Positions 1 to 4,844 are shown, counted from the first letter of the stretch. The stretch is 6,869 nt of DNA from Candidatus Aenigmarchaeota archaeon CG_4_9_14_3_um_filter_37_18 (GCA_002789635.1 PFTQ01000039.1:1950-8818); one strand, 5' to 3'. The notes: generated by a model from the sequence alone, not told the origin. Numbers and translations: made by a program.

Positions 1-154
1 ATATGCCTTCAAAAAATCAGAGTTTATTGGGATGCTGACAAGCCAAGAGGCGAATTACGGGAAGGAAATAGCAAAGAATAATTTAATATTGTCCGGCGGG
101 AAAGAATATTTCAGAATGATTGACGAGGCGTCTAAAAATGGATTCAATGGCTGA
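1..154 (+). CDS. Minimal nucleotidyltransferase (MNT), 3' end only
   Basis: The frame starting at base 2 is open from the window edge to a TGA at 152-154 and gives about 50 C-terminal residues (YAFKKSEFIGML...ASKNGFNG). The pattern of a short helix, then 'LILSGGKEYFRMIDEA' and a terminal 'NGF', is what I associate with the tail of archaeal nucleotidyltransferases paired with HEPN proteins. The catalytic GS(x)DxD region lies outside the window, so activity cannot be judged. Known MNT partners act as antitoxins, in studied cases by AMPylating the HEPN toxin. The gene overlaps the start of the downstream HEPN gene, so the two are probably translated together. The assignment depends mostly on this pairing. 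Confidence 0.6.
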   Translation, partial: YAFKKSEFIGMLTSQEANYGKEIAKNNLILSGGKEYFRMIDEASKNGFNG

Positions 155-614
155 AATATACATTGAAAGAGCAAGGAACGAAATTATGGCTGCAGAATCC
201 TTAAAAAAGTTGAGCGAAGAAAAAACACAAAAACAAGCCTTCAGAATACCATCAAACATGACTTTCTATAGTTCAGTTATATCGCACTCTTATTATGCAA
301 TTTTCTATGCTGCAAAATCCATTCTTTTGACGAAAGGAATAAAAACTTCAGCCCCAGAAGTGCATAAAAAAACTTATGATGAGTTTGAAAGGCATTTAGT
401 TAAAACAGGCTTGCTTGACGTGAAGTTGCTTGAAATTTACAAAGAAGCAGTTGTTAAAGCTAATGACCTTCTTCAAATCTTCAAGAGGGAAAAATGGAAA
501 GGGGGAAATTTTACCTATAATACCATACCTCAGGCAAACAAAATCCCAGCAGACAAGTCTCTAAAAAATGCCAAGTTTTTTGCATCAAATATAATAAAAG
601 TGATTGAGAGATAG
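138..614 (+). CDS. HEPN domain protein (UPF0332-like), probable toxin of an MNT-HEPN pair
   Basis: A mostly helical protein of 158 aa. The core 'SHSYYAIFYAAKSILLTKG' (about residues 49-67), then a His at 76 in 'PEVHKK' and 'FERHLVKTG', matches the HEPN pattern in which a Tyr-rich helix is followed by a conserved His. HEPN proteins of such pairs are usually RNases or RNA-binding toxins neutralised by the neighbouring nucleotidyltransferase. I cannot find a canonical R-x(4-6)-H catalytic motif, so it may be a non-nuclease variant or use other residues. Start choice: ATG at 138 has GAGG at 124-127, 10 bases upstream. ATG at 147 and TTG at 120 are alternatives. With 138 the gene overlaps the MNT stop by 17 bases. 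The TAG stop lies inside a small inverted repeat (609-620), and repeat copy 1 follows closely. Confidence 0.8.
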   Translation: MDSMAEIYIERARNEIMAAESLKKLSEEKTQKQAFRIPSNMTFYSSVISHSYYAIFYAAKSILLTKGIKTSAPEVHKKTYDEFERHLVKTGLLDVKLLEIYKEAVVKANDLLQIFKREKWKGGNFTYNTIPQANKIPADKSLKNAKFFASNIIKVIER

Positions 615-630
615 TTATCTGACATTCTTT

Positions 631-669
631 CTTCCGCCTGCGGCGCGTCCCGTAGGGACGAAAATCAAC
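631..669 (+). repeat. Double-hairpin dispersed repeat, copy 1
   Basis: The first hairpin is CGCC-TGC-GGCG (635-645). The second is CGTCCC-GTA-GGGACG (646-660), a perfect 6-bp stem. The tail is AATCAAC. It lies between the HEPN stop and the promoter of the caspase-like operon. The orientation matches the other copies at 1906, 3978, 4799 and 6858. Confidence 0.85.
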
Positions 670-675
670 AAAGTC

Positions 676-700
676 CAACTTATTTAAATTCTATTAAATA
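676..700 (+). promoter_or_regulatory. Archaeal core promoter of the caspase-like operon
   Basis: The TATA-like box TATTTAAA at 681-688 is centred about 27 bases before the ATG at 712, which fits a leaderless transcript. No Shine-Dalgarno is visible before 712. The 7-bp arms TATTTAA (681-687) and TTAAATA (694-700) form an inverted repeat around the box and could be an operator, although in such AT-rich DNA this may be chance. Confidence 0.6.
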
Positions 701-711
701 ATAAATTCAGT

Positions 712-894
712 ATGGCTCTTAAGGAAAGATTCCTAAAAATATACTCAAATCTGCCTCTAGGTCTTAGAGAAGAAATAATCATTGTCTTAGACAAAAAGCC
801 TTTAACATGGAACGCAGCATATATAGAAGTAGTAAATAATACAAAAATCAGCGATGAAATACTGAAGAAGCTTGAAAAAATGGGGATAATATGA
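712..894 (+). CDS. Small helical protein, first gene of the caspase-like operon
   Basis: A 60-aa protein that I cannot assign to a named family. It begins MALKERFLKIYSNLPLGL and is predicted largely helical, with charged helices around a 'PLTWNAAYIEV' centre and an amphipathic C-terminal helix ending in GII. It has no signal peptide and no membrane segment. It is likely a real gene: it starts at the ATG expected for a leaderless transcript from the TATA box at 681-688, and its TGA overlaps the next ATG (ATGA at 891-894). That coupling suggests stoichiometric production with the 71-aa protein and the protease, so it could be a regulator, inhibitor, substrate or sensor of the protease. This role is inference from context. 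Confidence 0.7.
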   Translation: MALKERFLKIYSNLPLGLREEIIIVLDKKPLTWNAAYIEVVNNTKISDEILKKLEKMGII

Positions 895-1106
895 AAGAAG
901 AAATAGCCCAAGAAGCAAAGGAGCTTGTGATTGCCAGATTGCTGCTGCTTCCTTCAGGCAAAAAAATATCAATAGGCTCTTACGGGAATTTTACAAAAGA
1001 GGAGCTTATAGAAAACATAAATAAGGGCAATGAAGTTGGCAAAAAAATAATCGAAATAGAGATGGATTTTCTGAAAGCCCTGAAGAAGGGAGATCTCTAT
1101 GAGTAA
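891..1106 (+). CDS. Small protein, second gene of the caspase-like operon
   Basis: A 71-aa protein of unknown family. An N-terminal helix (residues 1-20, EEIAQEAKELVIARLLLL) is followed by a short central stretch, 'KKISIGSYGNFTKEELIENI', and a long C-terminal helix ('GKKIIEIEMDFLKALKKG'). The amphipathic helices suggest protein-protein contact. It overlaps the upstream gene by 4 bases and the protease gene by 8 bases (1099-1106). Such chained overlaps are typical of co-translated complexes. It may bind the protease or serve as its substrate. Neither can be shown from the sequence alone. Confidence 0.7.
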   Translation: MKEEIAQEAKELVIARLLLLPSGKKISIGSYGNFTKEELIENINKGNEVGKKIIEIEMDFLKALKKGDLYE

Positions 1107-1740
1107 GACTCTTCTGATTACAAGGCCAGATCATGATATCACTACCCACTATCTTTCAAGCTGGGGAAGACTTACTTTTGAGGCCGCAGAGAAGAACGGT
1201 TTCAAAATATTGGATTTACATGGAAAAAGAGCTAGTAAATCTGAATTTGAAAGTTTTGTAAAGGAATTTTCACCTAAGGTTATACTCTTCAACGGTCATG
1301 GGAACGAGAATACAATTGGCGGCCATGAAAATGAGCCTCTTGTGACTCTCGGGAAAAACGAAAAATTGCTCGCCTCCAGGATTATTTATTCCATTTCATG
1401 CAAGTCAGCCAAAAACCTCGGAAGAAAAAGCATAGATTCTGGCGCGATGAGCTTCACTGGTTATGACGACGATTTCATATTTTTCTACGATGTTAAAATG
1501 ACCAGCAGACCGGTTGAAGATGAAACAGCAAAATTGTTTCTGGGGCATTCAAAAATCTTTGTGAATTCTTTGCTAAAAGGAAATTCTATTTCTGAATCAT
1601 ACAATAGGGCAAAGGGATCGATGAAAAATAACATTACTAAACTTTTAAGCAGCGAAAGTCCAGATTCAGGAATGATTAGATTCTTATGGTGGAATATGAA
1701 GCACTTCGTCACACAAGGGAATGCTGACATTAAGGCATGA
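1099..1740 (+). CDS. Caspase-like (clan CD) cysteine peptidase
   Basis: A 213-aa protein with the catalytic layout of clan CD peptidases (caspase, gingipain and CHAT types). A hydrophobic strand, 'VILFNGHGNEN', carries His67, and a second strand, 'IIYSISCKSAKNLG', carries Cys101, followed by 'GAMSFTGYDDDFIF' (115-128). The spacing (34 residues) and the H-G and C-x-S-A contexts fit the family's catalytic dyad. It has no signal peptide or membrane segment, so it is probably cytoplasmic. The C-terminal 'FLWWNMKHFV' suggests a complete protein. GGGAG at 1088-1092, six bases before the ATG, serves as Shine-Dalgarno. As the last gene of a three-gene overlapping operon it is the likely effector. Related proteases act in bacterial and archaeal defence or cell death by cleaving a partner, but the target here is unknown. 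The fold call is confident, the role is not. Confidence 0.8.
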   Translation: MSKTLLITRPDHDITTHYLSSWGRLTFEAAEKNGFKILDLHGKRASKSEFESFVKEFSPKVILFNGHGNENTIGGHENEPLVTLGKNEKLLASRIIYSISCKSAKNLGRKSIDSGAMSFTGYDDDFIFFYDVKMTSRPVEDETAKLFLGHSKIFVNSLLKGNSISESYNRAKGSMKNNITKLLSSESPDSGMIRFLWWNMKHFVTQGNADIKA

Positions 1741-1903
1741 TAGGAGGCAGTTCAAGTACAGGCCGAGATGATTTGCAGCTGCCGCACAAATTACCAACCT
1801 GATCTATGTTTGGAAAAAACACTCCTTCAAAAGAATCTGCTGGAAAGTTATAGATGCTATAAAAGACAGGAGAAAATTCAAGTACAGCTACAAGAAGGGT
1901 TAA
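1739..1903 (+). pseudogene. Decayed reading frame between direct repeats
   Basis: In the frame ending with TAA at 1901-1903, the stretch after the TGA at 1769-1771 reads as a plausible basic protein end ('NLIYVWKKHSFKRICWK', then 'DAIKDRRKFKYSYKKG'), but it has no start codon with a leader. A 23-bp imperfect direct repeat (1739-1761 and 1865-1887, 19 of 23 identical) flanks it in frame, giving 'DRRQFKYR' and 'DRRKFKYS'. This looks like the truncated 3' end of a lost gene. I do not recognise the family, and a chance open stretch cannot be excluded. Confidence 0.3.
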
Positions 1904-1905
1904 CT

Positions 1906-1949
1906 TTCAACTTCCGCCTGCGGCGTGTCCCGCAGGGGCGAGAATCAAC
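1906..1949 (+). repeat. Double-hairpin dispersed repeat, copy 2
   Basis: TTCAA leader, then CGCC-TGC-GGCG (1915-1925), then TGTCCC-GCA-GGGGCG (1926-1940), whose stem keeps pairing through two T.G wobbles, then AGAATCAAC. It starts a few bases after the stop of the decayed frame and lies between the caspase-like operon and the AbiE pair. It has the same orientation as the other copies. Confidence 0.85.
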
Positions 1950-1973
1950 TATTCCTCAAAGAATAACCCCATT

Positions 1974-2063
1974 TCATATAATCCTTTCCTTTATTCTCCC
2001 TAAGATGATCAAAAAAAGAACAATAACCCCGCTAACAAGAATAACAGGCAACAGCAGCTGCTC
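1974..2063 (-). pseudogene. 3' fragment of a membrane-protein gene (paralogue of 5060-5383)
   Basis: Directly after the AbiEii TAG and in the same frame, the minus strand encodes 29 residues ending 'LVSGVIVLFLIILGRIKERII' minus its first residues, then TGA at 1974-1976. The core 'LVSGVIVLF' aligns with 'LVSGVVILF' of the membrane protein at 5060-5383. At DNA level, 1980-2001 and 5119-5140 agree at 21 of 22 bases. It is therefore the truncated C-terminal membrane helix of a second copy, probably cut off when the AbiE cassette or other DNA arrived. A run of seven A (2011-2017) gives a T-run on the minus strand that might end AbiE transcription. Confidence 0.55.
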
Positions 2064-2867
2064 CTAACCTAAAAACTTTAATCCATCTTTAATTTCCTTC
2101 ATCACTTTCTTAAGATCTGGCCTGCTGTAAACAAGCCTTGACAATTCCCTTTCCCAATAAGGCTTCAAAATCCCCTCCAAATTATCTGGGAACATTTTAT
2201 TTAAGGAAAAATCAATCCCTTTAGCTTCACACTTCTGAAGAAATATCTTCTTCACCTTCTTTAAATCAACCTTCAGGGACAACATTTTCCAAACATCATA
2301 ATAATCCCTTGTTTTATCTCTTTCAATGAGAGCTCTCAGCTTCTCTGAAAATATCTCTTCCAAACTCATAACCCTCGCCTTAAATGAAGGATAATCTGAA
2401 TAAGCCTTCGGCAGAATCTTCAATACAGGTTCATCCAAAATACTCTCTCTAGTTATATCTATTTTTCCCCAATTTTTTCCGAGCAGAGCTTGGTATTGAA
2501 TCTTGAGCTGAAGATATTCTGGGTTTTCATACCTATTTTTGAGCGAAAATCCTATCCCGCTCTCTTTTGAAACCCTTTTCAATATCTCTTCTATATCTAT
2601 ATTCTTGAAATCCCCCTTTGGCATTGAAAAATCCAAATCCTCAGAAAGCCTCCATATTTTCGGGAAATATATTTTTGACAAGGCTGTTCCGCCTTTAAAA
2701 ACCATCTCTACACCAGAAAAACCGAACAGCAGCCATCCAAGAACATAGTCCTTTTCAATCATGCCTAAATTCAGCTTTCTCTTCCTAGCCTTGCTTAGAA
2801 GCTCTTTTTTATTTATCAATACATCCAACTCTCTGGATTTATTTCCTTGTTTATTAATAGAAACCAT
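2064..2867 (-). CDS. abiEii: AbiEii/AbiGii-family nucleotidyltransferase toxin
   Basis: A 267-aa protein with the signature of the AbiEii/AbiGii nucleotidyltransferase family. 'IEKDYVLGWLLFG' (37-49) is followed by 'FKGGTALSKIYF' (57-68), which contains the GG[ST] nucleotide-binding turn, then 'RLSEDLDFSM' (73-82) with the metal-binding Asp77 and Asp79. The later 'EIFSEKLRALIERDKTRDYYDVWKML' block is also typical and is given here by its ends E-I and M-L. Characterised relatives block growth by nucleotidylating tRNA. It follows the AbiEi-type gene and overlaps it by 52 bases if the ATG at 2867 is used. A TTG at 2819 would instead give a TTGA-type 4-base overlap and a 251-aa protein starting close to the family's usual N-terminus. 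Both starts are possible. Confidence 0.88.
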   Translation of the reverse strand: MVSINKQGNKSRELDVLINKKELLSKARKRKLNLGMIEKDYVLGWLLFGFSGVEMVFKGGTALSKIYFPKIWRLSEDLDFSMPKGDFKNIDIEEILKRVSKESGIGFSLKNRYENPEYLQLKIQYQALLGKNWGKIDITRESILDEPVLKILPKAYSDYPSFKARVMSLEEIFSEKLRALIERDKTRDYYDVWKMLSLKVDLKKVKKIFLQKCEAKGIDFSLNKMFPDNLEGILKPYWERELSRLVYSRPDLKKVMKEIKDGLKFLG

Positions 2868-3619
2868 TTTTTATTGTATCTGCCTTTTTTGGGCGATAGT
2901 GGATCTAAAAGACTGAAACTATTTGGTATCCCAGATGCATCAACATCATGCCCTATTCCGCACACATCCAGCATAAAGCCAAACCTTTTCAGTGCGGTCA
3001 AATTCTCCATCCTTATGAGATACTTTTCCACTCTTTTCAGGTCGATTTCTTTATGGCTAAAAAACAGGGATTTGGCAATCTCGTCTATTCCACCCCCATG
3101 TTCAGGGTGATCCAAGCAATCTGCAATAGTTTTTTCTTTGTTTGATATATTCACCTCTGCTCCATCCACCGTAATTGCTTCAAACCCAAAAAATTTCTTC
3201 TTAACCAGCTTCACAAAATAAAAATCTGAGTAGAGTATTTTTATCGGCTTTTTTGCTTCCAATCCTGCAACAAAAACTGTGCTTGGTATCTCGTCTGTCA
3301 ATCCATGATAATTCAACGCAGACCAATACCCAATATAATAAGGTTTGGCCAGATTTGAAGCTATCCTGAAATTATGGATTATGTAGTCATCTGAACCCTT
3401 GGGGCCTATTTCCATAGGCACTCTTACATACAGCCCTCTTTTGAGCCTCAGTATCCATTTTTTTTTGGAGAGAAAATGGAGTGTTTTGAGAGGGTTGTTT
3501 AGTATTTTTTCCGCATCTTCTATCGTAAATACTTCTTTATCCTTTTTAGCTAGAGATAACAGCAGAAAAGACTCTTTCTTTCCAAGGCCTCTATAATTTT
3601 TTGTAGATAATTCCCTCAT
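2816..3619 (-). CDS. abiEi: AbiEi-family antitoxin / transcriptional regulator
   Basis: A 267-aa protein. Residues 1-65 form an N-terminal winged helix-turn-helix ('FTIEDAEKILN...LRLKRGLYVRVP'). The AbiEi core follows, with 'YYIGYWSALNYHGLTDE' (94-110), 'TVFVAG' and 'EKTIADCLDHPEHGGGIDE' (162-180). AbiEi proteins neutralise the AbiEii toxin without direct contact (type IV) and repress their own promoter through inverted repeats. The perfect palindrome at 3621-3634, just before the start codon, fits that autoregulation. The toxin gene follows with overlap, the usual antitoxin-first order. The start is well placed for a leaderless transcript from the A/T box near 3637-3652. Confidence 0.88.
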   Translation of the reverse strand: MRELSTKNYRGLGKKESFLLLSLAKKDKEVFTIEDAEKILNNPLKTLHFLSKKKWILRLKRGLYVRVPMEIGPKGSDDYIIHNFRIASNLAKPYYIGYWSALNYHGLTDEIPSTVFVAGLEAKKPIKILYSDFYFVKLVKKKFFGFEAITVDGAEVNISNKEKTIADCLDHPEHGGGIDEIAKSLFFSHKEIDLKRVEKYLIRMENLTALKRFGFMLDVCGIGHDVDASGIPNSFSLLDPLSPKKGRYNKKWFLLINKEINPESWMY

Positions 3620-3620
3620 A

Positions 3621-3652
3621 TGTAATTAATTACAATTTATTATATTTATTTG
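3621..3652 (-). promoter_or_regulatory. Promoter and palindromic operator of the AbiE operon
   Basis: TGTAATTAATTACA at 3621-3634 is a perfect 14-bp palindrome, one base from the ATG at 3619. The TATA-like stretch AAATAAATATAATAAA on the minus strand (3637-3652) is centred about 26 bases before the start, so transcription should begin at or next to the palindrome. A bound AbiEi dimer would block initiation. The symmetry is seen directly. Its use as an operator is inferred from known AbiEi autoregulation. Confidence 0.6.
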
Positions 3653-3741
3653 TTTGGGTTGAGATGTAAATCACGGAGTAAAAGCTGTTCTTATCCCAGA
3701 AATACATGGCTTTTATAGGCCTTTAAAACAGCATAGACTGG

Positions 3742-3969
3742 TTATTCTCTTGGAATCTTAGTAGTTTTAATTCTTGGGTATTGAACAGAAAAACCCTGGT
3801 ATGTTAACTTTTCAAGATCATCTTGGCTCAACACCCTTCGGATGGAATACAAATCTTCCCCTATTTTTTCAGGTCTATACCCAGTTCTTCTCAGATAATC
3901 AATAACCTGCCCAGAGTTTATTTTAAGCCTGTCGACTATTTCTACTTTAACACCTAGTCTTTTTGCCAT
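3742..3969 (-). CDS. Small orphan protein, possibly one alpha/beta 'LxxxGY' domain
   Basis: A 75-aa protein with no confident family. The pattern 'VKVEIVD...VIDYLRRTGYRPEKIGEDLYSI...LSQDDLEKLTYQGFSVQY' has two halves, each a helix ending in L-x3-G-Y/F followed by a strand. It resembles the small ferredoxin-like units seen next to M14 peptidases and in secreted archaeal proteins ('ELekLralGyeVev'). The resemblance is from memory and weak. No signal peptide or membrane helix is visible. The ATG at 3967-3969 lies downstream of repeat copy 3, so its leader RNA would contain at least part of the double hairpin if transcription starts from the palindromic TATA box at 4022-4035. It is separated from the AbiE operon by about 120 bases with no visible feature except AT-rich DNA. 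Confidence 0.5.
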   Translation of the reverse strand: MAKRLGVKVEIVDRLKINSGQVIDYLRRTGYRPEKIGEDLYSIRRVLSQDDLEKLTYQGFSVQYPRIKTTKIPRE

Positions 3970-3977
3970 ATAACCAC

Positions 3978-4019
3978 TTCAATCTTCCGCCTGCGGCGTG
4001 CCCATCAGGGGCGAGAATA
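3978..4019 (+). repeat. Double-hairpin dispersed repeat, copy 3
   Basis: TTCAATC leader, CGCC-TGC-GGCG (3988-3998), then TGCCCA-TCA-GGGGCG (3999-4013). The second stem has a C-G pair where copies 1 and 4 have T-A and copy 2 has T.G, so pairing is kept. The A next to the loop does not pair. It lies between the divergent orphan gene (3969) and the RHH-PIN module. Confidence 0.85.
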
Positions 4020-4021
4020 AG

Positions 4022-4035
4022 TATTTATATAAATA
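4022..4035. promoter_or_regulatory. Palindromic TATA box shared by divergent genes
   Basis: TATTTATATAAATA is a perfect 14-bp palindrome, so it offers the same TATA-like sequence on both strands. For the plus strand it predicts a start site near 4054, giving a leader of about 30 bases with a Shine-Dalgarno. For the minus strand it predicts a start site near 4001, inside repeat copy 3, with a leader of about 30 bases before 3969. Use on both strands is inferred. Confidence 0.5.
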
Positions 4036-4048
4036 TACCCATTATTTT

Positions 4049-4065
4049 TATATAGAATCTATATA
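4049..4065. promoter_or_regulatory. Inverted-repeat operator candidate for the RHH antitoxin
   Basis: TATATAGA-A-TCTATATA has perfect 8-bp arms around one central base. It covers the predicted plus-strand start site (about 4054). Ribbon-helix-helix antitoxins commonly repress their own operon by binding such sites as dimers of dimers. The AT-rich composition raises the chance of a coincidental palindrome. Confidence 0.5.
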
Positions 4066-4067
4066 AA

Positions 4068-4073
4068 GGTGAT
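4068..4073 (+). promoter_or_regulatory. Shine-Dalgarno GGTGAT that decides the RHH start
   Basis: GGTGAT is fully complementary to the archaeal 16S rRNA 3' end (ATCACC). It is nine bases from the ATG at 4083 and only three from the ATG at 4077, so 4083 is the more likely start. Confidence 0.65.
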
Positions 4074-4082
4074 ATAATGCCT

Positions 4083-4325
4083 ATGATTAGTGTTGATATA
4101 AGCAACAGAATGAAACAAATGACAGACGAGTTAGTCAAGAGTGGATATTATACTTCCCAATCAGAAGCTATCAGAGATGCTATCCGTGAACTATATTTCC
4201 TAATTCAGGAAAAGAACAAGAAGAATATTACCCTCGAGGAAGTAAGAGAATTAACCGGACAAATCACAAAGAAGACTGGGAAGAACTTATCTCAGGTGAT
4301 TATTGAATCAAGGGATGAAGAATGA
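4083..4325 (+). CDS. Ribbon-helix-helix antitoxin (VapB-like)
   Basis: An 80-aa protein starting MISVDISNRMKQMTDELVK. The N-terminal strand and two helices (about 1-45), with 'SGYYTSQSEAIRDAIRELY', are the classic CopG/ribbon-helix-helix DNA-binding fold, here of the 'SEAIRDAIREL' type very common in archaea. Residues 46-80 are charged and helical and should wrap the toxin. It binds DNA as a dimer and probably represses its operon at the inverted repeat 4049-4065. Its TGA overlaps the ATG of the PIN toxin (ATGA at 4322-4325). An in-frame ATG at 4077 would add Met-Pro but is too close to the Shine-Dalgarno. Confidence 0.88.
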   Translation: MISVDISNRMKQMTDELVKSGYYTSQSEAIRDAIRELYFLIQEKNKKNITLEEVRELTGQITKKTGKNLSQVIIESRDEE

Positions 4326-4771
4326 TTGTTTATTTTGATTCTAGCGGCTTCATAAAATATTTTGGAAAGGAGAAGGGAAGCGAGGAGATCATAGAAATAG
4401 TTGAAAAATCAAAGAAGCATGATAATCTTCTCATGAGTTCAACCTTAATGATATCTGAGATTATTGGGGGTATGGATAAATGGTACAGGCAAAAATTAAT
4501 AACCAAGAAGCAATTCGAACAACTAATAAAAGTTTTCTTGGATACTCTCATAGAGTTGATAAATAAAGGTTCAATGAAGTTCATACTTCTTGATAATTCA
4601 CAAGCTATCAATAATATGGGCATTCTGCTAAAACACCATTTCGGTGGTTGTGACCTTATTCACTTAAATGCCGCTTTGATTTCAGATTGTGATCTGTTCG
4701 TTGCTTCTGATAAGCAACTTTGTAATGGAGCCAAAGATTTGAAGTTGAAAGTTTTGAACCCAGAGGAATAG
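4322..4771 (+). CDS. PIN-domain ribonuclease toxin (VapC-like)
   Basis: A 149-aa protein, the usual size of VapC toxins. The four acidic residues of the PIN active site are visible: Asp6 in 'VYFDSSGFIK', Glu46 in 'MISEIIGG', Asp111 in 'GGCDLIHLNAAL' and Asp130 in 'FVASDKQL'. They bind Mg2+/Mn2+ and cut RNA, in known cases tRNA or rRNA. The site looks intact, so the toxin is probably active unless bound by the RHH protein. It is translationally coupled to the antitoxin by ATGA. The end is followed by a possible stem-loop (4771-4795, 8-bp arms with one wobble) and a short T-rich run, then repeat copy 4. Confidence 0.92.
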   Translation: MIVYFDSSGFIKYFGKEKGSEEIIEIVEKSKKHDNLLMSSTLMISEIIGGMDKWYRQKLITKKQFEQLIKVFLDTLIELINKGSMKFILLDNSQAINNMGILLKHHFGGCDLIHLNAALISDCDLFVASDKQLCNGAKDLKLKVLNPEE

Positions 4772-4800
4772 TTAAATCTGCGATATGGATTTGACTCTTT
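4771..4800 (+). terminator. Possible stem-loop with T-rich tail after the PIN gene
   Basis: GTTAAATC (4771-4778) pairs with GATTTGAC (4788-4795) with one wobble and a 9-base loop, followed by TCTTT. The stem is AT-rich, so it is weak. It overlaps the TAG stop. It might end transcription or be part of the repeat's left flank. Confidence 0.3.
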
Positions 4801-4837
4801 CAATCTTCCGCCTGCGGCGTGTCACGGAGTGACTAAT
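4799..4837 (+). repeat. Double-hairpin dispersed repeat, copy 4
   Basis: TTCAATC leader, CGCC-TGC-GGCG (4809-4819), then GTCAC-GGA-GTGAC (4821-4833), a perfect 5-bp stem. Compared with GTCCC/GGGAC of copy 1, one C-G pair has become A-T, with both partners changed. The usual GAATCAAC tail is lost after the second hairpin. It lies between the PIN gene and the promoter of the 80-aa gene. Confidence 0.85.
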
Positions 4838-4844
4838 AGATAGA

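Noticed and set aside
684..911. Minus-strand 75-codon frame opposite the first gene of the protease operon
   Set aside because: It is antisense to a gene with a well-placed promoter and start, has low-complexity Phe/Ser/Ile content and shows no start signal of its own.
1768..2067. A 99-codon plus-strand frame running through repeat copy 2 and the membrane-gene fragment
   Set aside because: It crosses the repeat and the antisense fragment, has no promoter or Shine-Dalgarno, and its composition (Cys, Gln, Arg-rich, then Pro/Thr/Ile) is typical of non-coding translation.
1974..2867. Read-through of the AbiEii TAG into the in-frame membrane helix as a fusion protein
   Set aside because: The helix matches another gene's C-terminus, AbiEii family members end near this TAG, and nothing suggests pyrrolysine use or stop suppression. 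A chance in-frame join is simpler.
3671..3680. Nine-base match TCACGGAGT to repeat copy 4 as a degenerate sixth repeat
   Set aside because: The conserved first hairpin and the TTCAATC leader are absent, and nine bases may match by chance.
631..4837. CRISPR array reading of the repeated CTTCCGCCTGCGGCG sequence
   Set aside because: Copies are 0.8-2.1 kb apart with genes between them, no spacer-sized intervals exist, and the copies differ from each other. They are dispersed repeats.
4771..4840. Integron attC site at the PIN/80-aa gene joint
   Set aside because: GTTAAAT and ATTTGAC resemble R-box consensus pieces, but the pair is not conserved at the other copies and no integrase is present in the window. 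Kept only as an analogy.
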